A DNA stretch of 64,000 nucleotides from CBCXTT01 sp965178295 (GCA_965178295.1 CBCXTT010000005.1:1-64000), one strand, 5' to 3'; positions 19,753 to 30,494 are shown, counted from the stretch's first letter. Numbers and translations are program-made. Notes: generated from the letters alone by a model not told the origin.

Positions 19753-20664
19753 ATGAGCAAGAACACAAAAAAAGGCATTTTATGGTTTGTGGGAGGCAGA
19801 TTTAGCTTTGCCCTTGTTGGAACGGCAATTAAATTTTTCCCTTTTGCCTCTGTTCAATTTAACTTTATTCGTGGCCTTTTTGTGTCCATTTTTTTATTGC
19901 CCATTTTGTGTCGTCGTGGGGTAAAGGCATTTTATAGCGTGCACCCACTTCTGTTGGCGACACGTATTTTTTTAGCAGCTGTTGGGCTAATGTGTCAATA
20001 TTATGCAATTCAAAACATGACTTTTGCCAAAGCAACAACCCTAGTTGCTGTGCAAACTCTTTTGATTCCTGTTTTTGCTAAAATATTTTTGGGTGAGCAG
20101 GTGGGCCTGCAGCGCTGGATTGCCATTATTATAGGATATATAGGGATTTGGATCGCGGTTGATCCTGTGTATACCGGTATTGATTTTTCCGAGATGATGG
20201 CCCTTTCCTGTGCAATGATTGCTGCCGTGGTAAACGTGATGTCTAAGCAACTTGTGAAGACGCATGCGCCGGAGGTGCTCATGTTCTATGCAGCAGCGAC
20301 AGCTGTGCTCCTTATTGGGTGCGCGTGGTATTTTTGGCCATATTGGGCGCCTGCACTTAATATACGCCCATGGCCCAATATGACGTTGATGGAACTAGGC
20401 ATACTTTTGATCTGTCTTGGACCTATAGGCATGTTAGCGCAATATGGTTATTTAAAATCTTACACATATGCAGATCTTAGTTTGCTTGCGCCATATGAGT
20501 ACACGAGTTTTATTTTCTCTATTTTTTTTGGATATGTTTGTTTTGATGAAATGCCAGCCCTCTCTACATGGTGTGGAATGTCTTTGATTATTCTAGCAAC
20601 TATTATGGTTACATCTTATGAAATTAAGCAATACCGGAAAGCACACAAAGAGGAAAAATCTTAG
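19753..20664 (+). CDS. EamA/DMT family transporter
   Basis: A 303-residue inner-membrane protein with about ten hydrophobic segments arranged as two EamA repeats (about 5-140 and 150-290). Typical features are the early FIRGLFVSIFLLP segment, a repeat end GEQVGLQRWIAIIIGYIGIWIAV, and in the second half YADLSLLAPYEYTSFIFSIFFGYVCFDE. The family exports or imports metabolites; the layout is similar to the S-adenosylmethionine importer of rickettsiae, but the sequence alone does not establish the substrate. It stands alone between two gene-free regions, with only a weak ribosome site. Confidence 0.85.
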   Translation: MSKNTKKGILWFVGGRFSFALVGTAIKFFPFASVQFNFIRGLFVSIFLLPILCRRGVKAFYSVHPLLLATRIFLAAVGLMCQYYAIQNMTFAKATTLVAVQTLLIPVFAKIFLGEQVGLQRWIAIIIGYIGIWIAVDPVYTGIDFSEMMALSCAMIAAVVNVMSKQLVKTHAPEVLMFYAAATAVLLIGCAWYFWPYWAPALNIRPWPNMTLMELGILLICLGPIGMLAQYGYLKSYTYADLSLLAPYEYTSFIFSIFFGYVCFDEMPALSTWCGMSLIILATIMVTSYEIKQYRKAHKEEKS

Positions 20665-21912
20665 GCTCTACACCTAGCGCATAGTTCGTTGTCTTGAATG
20701 GCTATATTTTTCAAACCTATCTTCTGGCTATGTACACACAACTCTGCTGTTTATCAGCCGAGATTAGAAAACCATTTTTCTATAATGGCGAGTACAGCGA
20801 GCACACTTTCCTTATGCTGTCTTGAGTATTATTAGCATATGCGTTGACGAACACGGTGCCTTGTATCCAGAGGTATTTCTTCTGTTGTCTTATGATCGGG
20901 TGCGCTCTTTTTCTCTTCTGCGAAGATGCCAATATATTTTTTGATGGTGTGTGGATTTGAGAGATTCAGCGTTTCTTGTGAAATTGCTATTTATATTTTT
21001 TTTATATCAGGTTATGTAGGGTTGAAAGCGTGCTTGGTGCAGTGATGGGATAATCTGCACAAGAGGCTCTCTCGAAGGATTATTTGAGGAAGTACTGACT
21101 ACTGGCTCTTGCGTATAATGCTTCCCTAAATAGCACCACCTCATTCATTTCCAGATTCTAGGAATCGCACAACATCATCGTTATAGTATATTCGCTAGGG
21201 CATCAGATCCTATCCGACACAGTTGCGTTCTCATGCAATCGGATGCGCCTCTCGTCTTATGCGAATATCCAGTGGTGCCAAGGGGGATGTATGATGGAAA
21301 AGTTGCCTATGTTGTGTTCCCGAATTTTCTGTACGAGTCTTTCATATCCCATGCATTTTTGCTAATTGGATGGGGAGATTTATGTCATACAGAGCCGTTT
21401 TCATCCTTTCTGTTCCATCTTCTTAACGCTTACACCGAAGTTTTGAACATGCGATAGAGTGGAGCCATTACTTCTTGGAAAGGCTGTTTGTATCGTCATC
21501 TGAGATTAGTATGGTTCTAATAGTTTTGTGTATAGTATGCAGAGTGCGCATAAGCCTTCATGCAAAGTGTAAGATATGCTACAACCTTTTCTTCCATATT
21601 GTATTTTTTGTGCTATTCTTTCTATATATTTGGGATAAATTTTTAGGATATTTTCAGGCGCAGTTTTTGATGAGAATCCTGGATAAATGGGTCGAACGTT
21701 TCTGATGCGTCTGTTTCTTATGCCAGTTCGAATTCCTCGATTTCTGCACGGATCGAAAGCAATTTAGTAACGGCTCTGTCTTTAACTTTGCGTCATCACT
21801 TCTTGATACTGAAATGAGGGGTGGTAACTCGTAAAAAATAATCTCAGTAGGTTGCGTGCTATTGCGCTGCACTGCGCTGTCCTTAGCTTTCTGAGAGCCA
21901 ATGTAGTTACAC
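20665..21912. other. Gene-free stretch
   Basis: About 1.25 kb with only short open frames (for example 74 codons at 21233-21457 and 76 codons at 21475-21705), none with a ribosome site or motif I recognise. Probably decayed DNA. Confidence 0.45.
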
Positions 21913-22815
21913 ATGGATTTCAATAAGTTGTTAAAATATTTCTTCAAAAATTGTTTGATCTTTTTTTTATTTATCTTAATAATGGCCTTTATTTCTTTTG
22001 ATGGGGGATTTGTCTTAACAGAATGCACTAGGCCTGTCGTCCGCTCTAACGCTCCACATGCGGGCGTGGGTGTTTATGTGATAAATTTAGATCATCGTTC
22101 CAATCGCATGCACGCAATACTATCGCTGGTGACTCAATTATCATGGCCCATGTATCGTGTTTCTGCTGTCAATGGCAACCTCTTATTAGGCTCAGATCTT
22201 CAGTGCGTAGATCAAGATTACTGCGCACAACGTTTGAGGCGCCCTCTAACCTTGGGGGCAATTGGATGTAGCTTAAGCCATATTAAAGTGTGGCAAGATT
22301 TTCTAAAGTCGTCCCATGCCTATGCGCTTGTAATGGAAGATGACGTACAGTTTTCCCCAGATCAACTCAACACGATTGTAAGTGAGCTTATCGAAACGCC
22401 CATGCTTTGGGATGTTGCGCGTTTTACATACAAAAATGATACAACACTATTTTCTCTCCGACCACTCAGCTTTGATCGTGTGCTCGCCTTATTTTCTGCG
22501 CATTCATCGGATACAGGATGCTATATTGTAAATCGTATAGCTGCAGAGAAATTGTTGTCAAAAGCATTACCTATTAAATTGTCTATCGATCATTATATGT
22601 TTCGTTCATGGGAGTTTGGCCTTAAGGTGACTGCTGTGGCACCATCTGTAATCTACCAAGATGGCTTGGTATCAGATACAGCCGACAGCTTGCATTCTTC
22701 TGAGGATCGGACTTTCTATAAATGGATCTACTGTAAAATATCTAGGTGGGTTTTTTCTCTTAAAAAGCGTGTGATGACGTTTGGTCATGCACTATGTATT
22801 TATTATTTTCGGTAG
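21913..22815 (+). CDS. Glycosyltransferase family 25 protein (LPS-type)
   Basis: A 300-residue GT25-family glycosyltransferase. A hydrophobic N-terminal segment (residues 11-30) is followed by the GT25 core: VYVINLDHRSNRM (about 54-66), RVSAVNG, the conserved GAIGCSLSHIKVWQDFL (115-131), the metal/nucleotide motif VMEDDVQF (140-147), and a later DTGCYIVNRIAAEKLL. GT25 enzymes usually add galactose or glucose to lipooligosaccharide. The membrane segment is unusual for the bacterial family and suggests anchoring or export. The response-regulator gene starts 39 bases downstream. The ribosome site is weak. Confidence 0.85.
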   Translation: MDFNKLLKYFFKNCLIFFLFILIMAFISFDGGFVLTECTRPVVRSNAPHAGVGVYVINLDHRSNRMHAILSLVTQLSWPMYRVSAVNGNLLLGSDLQCVDQDYCAQRLRRPLTLGAIGCSLSHIKVWQDFLKSSHAYALVMEDDVQFSPDQLNTIVSELIETPMLWDVARFTYKNDTTLFSLRPLSFDRVLALFSAHSSDTGCYIVNRIAAEKLLSKALPIKLSIDHYMFRSWEFGLKVTAVAPSVIYQDGLVSDTADSLHSSEDRTFYKWIYCKISRWVFSLKKRVMTFGHALCIYYFR

Positions 22816-22854
22816 ACCTTGTGATGTTTGGTGGATAGAGGCATAATAAGGAGC

Positions 22855-23544
22855 ATGACTACAGCCAAACCACACCTTTTAGTTGTTGATGATGATGCGC
22901 GTATTCGTGATTTATTGTCGCAGTACCTAAGCGAGCATGGTTTTATTGTTGCTATGGCTGCAGATGCAGTAGAAGCACGTTGTCTCATGTTATCTTTAAA
23001 ATTTGATCTCATCATATTGGATATTATGATGCCTGGAGAAACAGGGTTAAGTTTAACGCGGTTTTTATGCTCACAAGGCAATGCGATACCTATTTTGTTG
23101 CTTACCGCGATGGGTGAGGTTGCTGATCGGATTAAGGGCCTTGAAGTAGGGGCCGATGAATACATATCAAAACCATTTGAACCGCAGGAGCTTCTTCTAC
23201 GTATTCGAGCGATTTTACGACGCGCATCTGTAACGCTACCTCATCAAGTGCATATGGTGCGTATAGGCGCGCTTCAATTTGATACGAGAAAACGCATGCT
23301 CTATAACGGGGAGATCGAAGTGCCGCTTACAACTTCGGAAGCAATACTTTTAACGGCGCTTGTTGAAGAGACGGGTATTGTGCAATCACGCGAAAGTCTT
23401 GCAAAAATATGTGCATTAACTGAGAACCCTCGTACTGTAGATGTGCAAATTACACGGTTAAGGCGCAAACTTGAAAATGATTCGCGTACGCCACAATATC
23501 TACAAACTGTGCGCAATCAAGGGTATGTACTATGGACACATTAG
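22855..23544 (+). CDS. OmpR-family response regulator
   Basis: A 229-residue two-component response regulator. The receiver domain (about 5-118) has the acidic pocket VVDDD, the phospho-acceptor Asp56 in LIILDIMMPG, and the Lys in YISKPFEP. A winged-helix DNA-binding domain (about 130-228) ends in VDVQITRLRRKLENDSRTPQYLQTVRNQGYVL. The ATG at 22855 has AAGGAG upstream and is preferred over an earlier frame opening. It overlaps the histidine kinase gene by 20 bases. The pair resembles OmpR/EnvZ of alphaproteobacteria; its target genes cannot be told from here. Confidence 0.94.
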   Translation: MTTAKPHLLVVDDDARIRDLLSQYLSEHGFIVAMAADAVEARCLMLSLKFDLIILDIMMPGETGLSLTRFLCSQGNAIPILLLTAMGEVADRIKGLEVGADEYISKPFEPQELLLRIRAILRRASVTLPHQVHMVRIGALQFDTRKRMLYNGEIEVPLTTSEAILLTALVEETGIVQSRESLAKICALTENPRTVDVQITRLRRKLENDSRTPQYLQTVRNQGYVLWTH

Positions 23545-24835
23545 AAAAAAAAAACGCTTTCTCCCACGCAGTATCTTGGGGCGTTCTCTTATCATTCTTG
23601 TCACGCCCTTGCTCTTGGTGCAACTCATTACGAATTTTGTATTTACGGATCGCTACGTTGATTCCGTTACTAAATTATTGGCCAAAGACATTGTTGGTGT
23701 TGTAAACACGCTGGTGTATTTGCAAAATAAGGTGCCTGCAGACAACGATAGTGTATCAATGATTGTGCGCACCTTTGATATGGGGTACAACTTTATGCCC
23801 GATGTATCTATTACAGATAGGCGTGATCCACCGAGTTCATGGGCTGAAAGCTATTTGCTGGATGAACTGAATCAGCATTTGCAATACCCTTATACACTAC
23901 GCCATGATGGCGAATACTTGGTGTTGAAAGTGGGTTCAAAGAATGGGCTTATTGCCCTGCGTTTTTTGCGAAAGCGTTTATGGACAAAAACAACAAAGCT
24001 TGTTTTTATATGGGCAATTGGAGCAACGGTTCTTTTTCTCCTGATTGCGGCCTGCTTTATGCGCAGCCAGCTGAAGCCCTTGGAAGATTTAGCTGCAGCA
24101 GCAGATGCGTTTGGCAAAGGCGATGGCGTGTTGACTTTTACTCCTCGAGGTGCCAGCGAAATACGGCAAGTAGGTCAGGCATTTGGGCGGATGCAAAGCC
24201 GGATTAAACGCTTTATCGACCAACGAACAGAAATGTTGGCAGGGATATCGCACGACCTGAGAACGCCATTAACCCGGATGAAATTGGCGCTTGAAATCTT
24301 TCCTCAGGATGTTGTGACACAGGGTTTGCGTGAAGATGTGCGCGATATGCAGCATATGATCGAAGCCTATTTGGATTTTGTGCGTCAAAATGATATGGAA
24401 GCAGTTATGCAAACAAATCTTTATGATTTGTTGGAAAAAATTGTTGCACGATTTTATAAGAATGGTTTTTTAGTGGCACTCGATCTACCGGCACGTGTGT
24501 ATGCAGGTATTCGCCCTCAGACGTTTACAAGGTGTATTGTCAATCTATTGGAAAATGCACGCCAATACGCAAACCATGTGTGCATCCGATGCGAGCAAGA
24601 AAATGGGCGTGTGTTGTTATACATTGACGACGATGGGCCTGGCATTCCAACAGAGGAACGTGCAAATGCGTTGAAGGCTTTTTACCGTTTGGATGCGTCT
24701 AGGAGCCAGAATAAGACGGGTGTGGGGCTAGGATTGAGTATTGTCCAAGATATTATGCACCGTCAGGGAGGGGATGTGTTTCTGGATACATCTCCAGAAG
24801 GTGGCCTCCGAGTTATACTGAAACTGCTGGCTTAG
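23525..24835 (+). CDS. EnvZ-type sensor histidine kinase
   Basis: A 436-residue membrane sensor kinase and partner of the preceding regulator. Two transmembrane helices (about 20-40 and 157-178) flank a periplasmic sensor domain; then a HAMP linker, the dimerisation/phospho-acceptor helix GISHDLRTPLTRMKLALEI (His243), the N box CIVNLLENARQY, G1 box DDDGPGIP and G2 box GVGLGLSIV. All catalytic boxes are present. The ATG at 23525 lies inside the end of the regulator gene, a usual coupling. The 3' end overlaps by 23 bases the end of a converging pseudogene on the other strand. Confidence 0.92.
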   Translation: MYYGHIRKKKRFLPRSILGRSLIILVTPLLLVQLITNFVFTDRYVDSVTKLLAKDIVGVVNTLVYLQNKVPADNDSVSMIVRTFDMGYNFMPDVSITDRRDPPSSWAESYLLDELNQHLQYPYTLRHDGEYLVLKVGSKNGLIALRFLRKRLWTKTTKLVFIWAIGATVLFLLIAACFMRSQLKPLEDLAAAADAFGKGDGVLTFTPRGASEIRQVGQAFGRMQSRIKRFIDQRTEMLAGISHDLRTPLTRMKLALEIFPQDVVTQGLREDVRDMQHMIEAYLDFVRQNDMEAVMQTNLYDLLEKIVARFYKNGFLVALDLPARVYAGIRPQTFTRCIVNLLENARQYANHVCIRCEQENGRVLLYIDDDGPGIPTEERANALKAFYRLDASRSQNKTGVGLGLSIVQDIMHRQGGDVFLDTSPEGGLRVILKLLA

Positions 24836-25916
24836 CGGTCGTTTCGTCGGTATCGCTGAGATACTGCTCTGCTTTCAGAAGTGCAGATAAGCAGTGTTGT
24901 GTAAAATCTATACGAAGCTGTGGGCGGCTTTCACCATTAACAAATCCACCCTCTAATTTTTCCAGCCTATCGCTTTGTATCACGGTATTTTTGTTGATTC
25001 TAATTTGAGTAGCGCCTTCTTTGATTTGGAATTTGTCTATTTTCTCCAGTTCTGCATCAAGGCGCCCTTTAATATGATGGGTCAGTATAGAATGTCCATG
25101 TTGCCTGAGGTAATAATAGGCAGGGATTAATCCTTCAATAGCATAACAGGCATTGATATGAGGATTTGAATAAGGTTGTTTTTTAAAAAAACTCACGAAT
25201 TTGTCGTGCTGAAAACGTTAAGAACTTCTGATCATGTGTGTTTTCAAATCTCTTTATTGCGGCCATAAGCCCCCAATGGAAGAATTTAATATCAAAACTG
25301 CTCTGTGTATTTTTTGAGCATATATTGATCCATTGCAGTGAGGAGTCCTGCAGTCATAACATCGTCTGGGAAGAAATCAGCATATGTTGCAAAGGCTAAC
25401 CAGGCTTCTCCATTAAAATAAGGACTTTCACTATCACTATATGGCGCTTTTTTTAGCCCTTGCCCATCTGTATGCAGAGTAATCAGGCCCATCAGCCATT
25501 GCTCTATGTGGTACATGAATTGTGTGTCTTGTGTTGCCTCTTGATAGAGCAATGCAGCGAGCAATGCGAGTGCTGTTGCGCCCGTTGACGCTTTGCACAC
25601 ATTATTTCCAAATCCAACAACGCCTCCTCCTTTGTGATCCAATGTTCTCTCTGCAAGGGCCTGAATTGCTTTTTCAAGAGAGCGTTCAATAGTTGCATCT
25701 CTTTTAACAGATAAATATTCAGCCAGGCTATAAGCCAGCACCAGCTTGGCGTGTGATATTATTACCTTTTTTATACCGCCCACCGACAAGATCAAATTCG
25801 TAGCGAAACAATCCAGAAGGCTTTTGTTGACGCACGATATGCTGTGCCGCTATGTGCATATTAGAAGGTGCAGGATGTGCCGTTATGACAAGCAGCGCTA
25901 TAAACAGGTAATGCAT
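24813..25916 (-). pseudogene. Frameshifted gene for a secreted alpha-helical (toroid-like) protein
   Basis: Three consecutive minus-strand frames form one protein if joined. The first starts at 25916 with a signal peptide (MHYLFIALLVITAHPAPS) and IVRQQKPSGLFRYEFDLVGG..QAGAGL; the second continues AYSLAEYL..EAWLAFATYADFFP..KYTEQF; the bridge DIKFFHWGLMAAIKRF..ARQIREFF leads to the third, KKQPYSNPHINACYAIEGLIPAYYYLR. The frame changes near 25737, at an extra T in a short run (25294-25297, minus T4) and at an extra T in a T7 run (25185-25191). The alternating helices resemble (alpha/alpha)-toroid glycosidase-like secreted proteins, but I cannot name the family. It follows maeB closely. With three breaks it is probably inactive. 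Confidence 0.72.
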
Positions 25917-25932
25917 ATGTTGTACGGGGCCC

Positions 25933-28210
25933 TTACTCTTTGTTCTTAAAATGTTCTTCGATAGCCAAGGCCTGATAGGCTGCAATTGCGGCAATTTTTG
26001 TCATTTCTATTGCGCTTGTATTCATAGAGACAATTTGCACTGACTTCATCAATCCTGTTAATACCGGCCCAATTACATTGTCATGCCCCTGTAGTAATTG
26101 TGCAGAGATGCTTGCACAGTGCAAATCCGGCATGATTAGAATATTTGCGGGACCACTAAGCCGGCAAAAGGGGTAAGATTTTCGCGCATCCATATTAAGA
26201 GCAACATCTACGGACATATCTCCATCATACTCAAAGTCCACACCTTCTGCATCCAATATGCGTACGGCTTCTCGTATTTTGTGTACATGTATACTGCCGG
26301 GATTGCCAAAATTTGAGAAAGATAAAAAAAGCAACACGTGGTCGGCTACCTAAAAATTTTACTTGATCAGCGCTCTGTTTTGCAATCTTAGAAAGCATTT
26401 CTGGATCTGGTGCAGCGTGCACAGATGTATCTGAGAGCATAACCGAACGGCCATTTAAGACGGCGATAGATAGGCCAAAATAACATCGTCCCTCTTGCGG
26501 ATCTATCACCTTCAATATGTCATCTAATACATTTGAATGATTCCGTGTAAGACCAGTGACGACCGCATCAGCATGATCAAATTGAAGCATGCAGGCGCTA
26601 AAGATGTTGCGATCTTGATGCACCAGGCGCTGGCAATCGCGATATAAGTATCCTTTTCGTTGTAAACGGCTATAGAGAAAATCAATATACTCTTTATTAT
26701 GATTACTGAATTTTGCATTATGAATCGTAAGACCTTTGGGTGCCCGGAGATTCAAGGACTGCATGCATTCTTTTACATGCTTTTCACGACCAATTACGAT
26801 GGCATCTCCAAGCCCTTGATTATGAAAGTGCACAGCTGCACGGATTGATACCTCTTCTTCGCCTTCTGAAAAAACAACTTTTCTAGGGTTTTTTCTAACT
26901 TTTTCAAAAATAATTTCAAGGTTAGCATATGTGGGATCAAGTAGGCCCTTGAGTTCTCGGGCGTAGGAGGTCATATCGGCAATAGGCCTTCTGGCAACTC
27001 CTGAATCCATGGCAGATCGGGCAACAGCTGGTGGTACTATTTGAATAAGGCGTGGATCAAATGGTACCGGGATGATATAGTCAACGCCATATTTAAGTTT
27101 TTTCCCCGCATACGCTTTATTTGCTTCTTCAGGCACTTCTTCGCGCCCTAGTCGTGCAATGGCCTCCGCTGCGGCCATCTTCATTTCATCATTAATGTGT
27201 GTAGCATGTACATCGAGAGCACCTCTAAATATATAGGGAAAACAGAGCGCGTTGTTGACTTGATTAGGATAATCTGAGCGCCCTGTTGCGATAATTGCAT
27301 CAGAACGGACCTCTTGTACAAGCTCTGGTCGGGCCTCAGGCTCAGGGTTTGCCATTGCAAAAATGATAGGCAGAGGAGCCATATTGGCTATCATATCTTT
27401 TGTAAGGCACTTACCTACAGACAGACCAATAAAAACATCAGCACTGATCGTTGCATCTTTAAGTGTGCGGGCCTTTGTGTCGACAGAAAATTTTTTCTTC
27501 CGATCGTTCATGTTGCTGTTACGGCCTTTATAAATGACACCATAGCGATCTAACATGAGAATGTTTTCAGGCTTTGCGCCCATTGTTAAAATAAGGTTTG
27601 CACATGCGATGGAGGCAGCGCCAGCCCCATTTAAGACAATTTTTACATCTTCCACTTTTTTATTTGTAATATGCAAAGCGTTAATCAGTCCTGCAACAAC
27701 GGCGATAGCGGTACCATGCTGGTCATCATGGAAGATAGGGATATCCATTATTTCTTTGAGTCGATCCTCAATAATAAAGCATTCAGGCGCTTTGATATCT
27801 TCCAGATTAATGCCTCCAAATGATGGACCTAAATGCTTGACTGCATTAATAAACTCTTCAACATCCTCTGTATCAACTTCAATATCGATGCCATCAATGT
27901 CCGCAAAGCGCTTAAATAAAATAGCTTTTCCCTCCATAACGGGTTTGGAGGCCAGAGCGCCAATATTACCGAGACCAAGAACGGCTGTGCCATTTGATAT
28001 TATGGCAACTGTATTTCCTTTTGTTGTATAATTATACACTTTTAAAGGGTTTTTTGCGATCTCTAGGCAAGGAACTGCAACGCCTGGAGAGTAGGCGAGC
28101 GATAGTTCTTTTTGCGTTGTGAGTGGCTTTGTTGCCTTGATTTCGAGCTTTCCTGGACGACCTTCCGTATGAAATTTTAAGGCTTCTTCTCTCAATAAAT
28201 CTTTTGCCAT
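25933..28210 (-). pseudogene. maeB: NADP-type malic enzyme with phosphotransacetylase-like domain, frameshifted
   Basis: Malic enzyme decarboxylates malate to pyruvate. The N-terminal catalytic part is intact: AYSPGVAVPCLEI, the active-site region with DIDGIDIEVDT, ISNGTAVLGLGNIG for the nucleotide, IFHDDQHGTAI and IVLNGAGAASIAC. The C-terminal PTA-like regulatory domain begins near residue 430. The frame breaks near codon 628 at a T7 run (plus-strand A7, 26324-26330): seven T give FFIFLKFW and an early end at 26231, while six T would restore the family sequence AFLSFSNFGNPGSIHVHKIREAV and run on to 25933. The catalytic domain could still work from the 659-codon frame, or slippage could restore the full protein. 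GGGAAAG precedes the ATG. Confidence 0.85.
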
Positions 28211-28347
28211 TTTTCTTTCCCGTTATTGCATCTGCTAGCTGCACTATACGCATTTTTGTATTTCTTGGCCAGGTCCCTTGCGTGTCAGGGGTAGATATTC
28301 ATGTGTGAACCATGTATACATGAGAAATAAGAAAGGTTAATACGCTC

Positions 28348-28992
28348 ATGTTTGCACTGATAGATATTGTTTTACTGTTCGTCACATTGTTTTTAGGCTA
28401 TAAAATTTTTACTGTTCTGGGCAAGCGCACAGGCCATGAAAAAGATCGTCAATCGCAGGTGATTGACATGGAGTTGCGTACATCAACCGAGTCTATAGAG
28501 AGTTGTGCGAAAACGCATAGTCGTCATAGGCCCGAGATATTAGCGGGGCTTCAGAAGATTCGCGCCCACGATCGACAATTTGATGGCGAATCTTTTGTAA
28601 AAGGGGCAAACGCTGCTTTTGAAATGATATTGACAGCCTTCTTGAAGGGAGACAAAGTATCTTTGCGCAAATTGATGTCTAAAAAAATGTTTATAGAATT
28701 TGAGGCGCTTATTAAAAGCCGTGAGGCACAAAAGCAAACAGCAGATCTCATGTTTTTTAGGCTGATCACTACGTCTATTCTAGAGACAAAGATGACGCGT
28801 ACAAAAGCCAAAATCACACTTTCTTTCAAATCAGAACAAACACTTTTAGTTCGTGATTCGGAAAATAAAATAATAGAGGGAGATGCGGATTTCGTGGATA
28901 GCGTTACGGATATATGGGTGTTTGAGAAGCCCTTAAATAGCCGAGACCCCAATTGGATGTTGGTAGAGATTCAAGACAGTGAGGAATATTAG
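28348..28992 (+). CDS. Tim44-like domain protein
   Basis: A 214-residue protein with one N-terminal transmembrane segment (about 3-20) and a C-terminal Tim44/TimA-like domain (about 75-210): the domain opens FDGESFVKGANAAFEMILTAFLKGD and ends DIWVFEKPLNSRDPNWMLVEIQ. In alphaproteobacteria this family is the bacterial counterpart of the mitochondrial import factor Tim44 and lies upstream of mltA and smr, as here. Its cellular role is not well defined. A divergent promoter region separates it from maeB. Confidence 0.88.
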   Translation: MFALIDIVLLFVTLFLGYKIFTVLGKRTGHEKDRQSQVIDMELRTSTESIESCAKTHSRHRPEILAGLQKIRAHDRQFDGESFVKGANAAFEMILTAFLKGDKVSLRKLMSKKMFIEFEALIKSREAQKQTADLMFFRLITTSILETKMTRTKAKITLSFKSEQTLLVRDSENKIIEGDADFVDSVTDIWVFEKPLNSRDPNWMLVEIQDSEEY

Positions 28993-29165
28993 CATGTTGA
29001 GCGCTGTCAACGCAGGTCTGTGTTTGACATGTGTTGCATCTGTTCAAGAAAATATTTTATGTTGTCTTGAATTCTAGAAAAGGGGTGCACAATGCATAGA
29101 ATGTTATGATCGGACGATATGGGGCGGTAGCAGGCAATCCTCTTTCTGTTGACAGGTATTTTGTT

Positions 29166-29194
29166 TTGACACTATGTGTAACAGTATATATTAT
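29166..29194 (+). promoter_or_regulatory. Sigma70-type promoter upstream of mltA
   Basis: TTGACA (29166-29171) and TATTAT (29189-29194) are separated by exactly 17 bases, about 135 bases before the mltA start. It lies in the 338-base gap after the Tim44-like gene, in which I see no gene. It probably drives mltA and smr and may include the OTU gene. Confidence 0.75.
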
Positions 29195-29330
29195 ACCTGG
29201 GAGATACTTGTATTTTTAGACACCATATATATTTATGGATGAATAAGATGTATGCACGAATGGACAGGCTTTTGTTGTTTACCAGCAGCCCCCTTGCTTA
29301 CCGCCATGACCGAAAGCGTGGATTTTCCGC

Positions 29331-30494
29331 ATGATACGTATATTATGTTGCGTATTTCTTCTCTTAAGTACCCAGTGCACATTGGATCCAGTAGAACCAG
29401 GACTGAAGTTGCGCTCCTATAGCATTCATAAACTGCCTGGATGGAACGCCGACTCTTTGCATGAAATATTGCCTGCGTTTCGTGCTACATGCCGGTCCAT
29501 TCAGGACAATCCAGACGACAAAAAAATGGGGTTTGCTGGGGCTGCGCATGATTGGAAGCCTATTTGTCGGGAGATAGAGAAAATTGAGCCCAACAGCCAG
29601 CATGTTCGGGCTTTTTTTGTTAAGCACTTTAGTGCCTACAAAGCATACAACAACCATGAGGATACAGGGCTTTTTACAGGATACTTTGAGCCAGAATTGA
29701 GGGGATCATTAACAAAAGAGGGGCCATACCAATATCCACTTTATACGTTGCCCAAGGATATTGTTTTAATCGATGACTTAGGACAGTTCGTCACTAAGAT
29801 GAAGGGTGAACGTTTGGCGGGCCGTTTGCAGGGGAATCGTTTTGTCCCATACGATGACAGATCGACGATTGACCAAAAAGGGTTAGGAAAGCAAAGTGAC
29901 GTGTTGGTGTGGGTGGACTCAGATATAGATGCCTTTTTCTTGCATATTCAAGGGTCTGGGCGCGTTGTTCTTGATGATGGGCGCGTGATAAGATTGGGAT
30001 ATGATGGACATAATGGTCATATATACTATCCGATTGGGCGTTATCTGGTAGAAACAGGAGCCATTAAGAGGGATAAAATCTCTATGCAAACTATTATGAC
30101 GTGGCTGCGCGAGAATCCAGATGTAGCTCAGATGCTGATGCATAAAAATCCATCGTATATTTTTTTTAAGCAGTTGAATCACAATAGTATACTTGGTGGG
30201 GCGGGCGTGCCACTTACAGGCGGAAGAAGCCTGGCAATCGACAGGCGCTTTATCCCGTATGGTGTGCCGATTTGGATTGATATTGTTCACCCAGAAGCCA
30301 AAGATATGCGTTTGCAGCGATTAGTGATGACGCAAGATACCGGTGGTGCTATTCGTGGCCCAATACGAGGTGATTTGTTTTGGGGCGCTGGCCCTGCAGC
30401 GGAAAAAGTGGCGGGCGAGATGAAAAGTAAAGGGGGGTATTTTATTCTTTTGCCTAAATCAGTTGATGTACCCCAGACTCTCTTGGTGCCGTAA
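29331..30494 (+). CDS. mltA: Membrane-bound lytic murein transglycosylase A
   Basis: A 387-residue lytic transglycosylase that cleaves the MurNAc-GlcNAc bond with formation of 1,6-anhydro-muropeptides. An N-terminal signal sequence ends near a Cys (LLLSTQC), a poor lipobox because of Gln before Cys, so lipidation is uncertain. The MltA domain follows: GLFTGYFEPELRGS, DIDAFFLHIQGSGRVVLDDG, IRLGYDGHNGHIYYPIGRYLVE, then a 3D domain (ending with RLVMTQDTGGAIRGPIRGDLFWGAG) with catalytic Asp residues in MTQDTGGAI and RGDLFWG. It ends on the first base of the smr start (ATG overlaps TAATG). Confidence 0.95.
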   Translation: MIRILCCVFLLLSTQCTLDPVEPGLKLRSYSIHKLPGWNADSLHEILPAFRATCRSIQDNPDDKKMGFAGAAHDWKPICREIEKIEPNSQHVRAFFVKHFSAYKAYNNHEDTGLFTGYFEPELRGSLTKEGPYQYPLYTLPKDIVLIDDLGQFVTKMKGERLAGRLQGNRFVPYDDRSTIDQKGLGKQSDVLVWVDSDIDAFFLHIQGSGRVVLDDGRVIRLGYDGHNGHIYYPIGRYLVETGAIKRDKISMQTIMTWLRENPDVAQMLMHKNPSYIFFKQLNHNSILGGAGVPLTGGRSLAIDRRFIPYGVPIWIDIVHPEAKDMRLQRLVMTQDTGGAIRGPIRGDLFWGAGPAAEKVAGEMKSKGGYFILLPKSVDVPQTLLVP

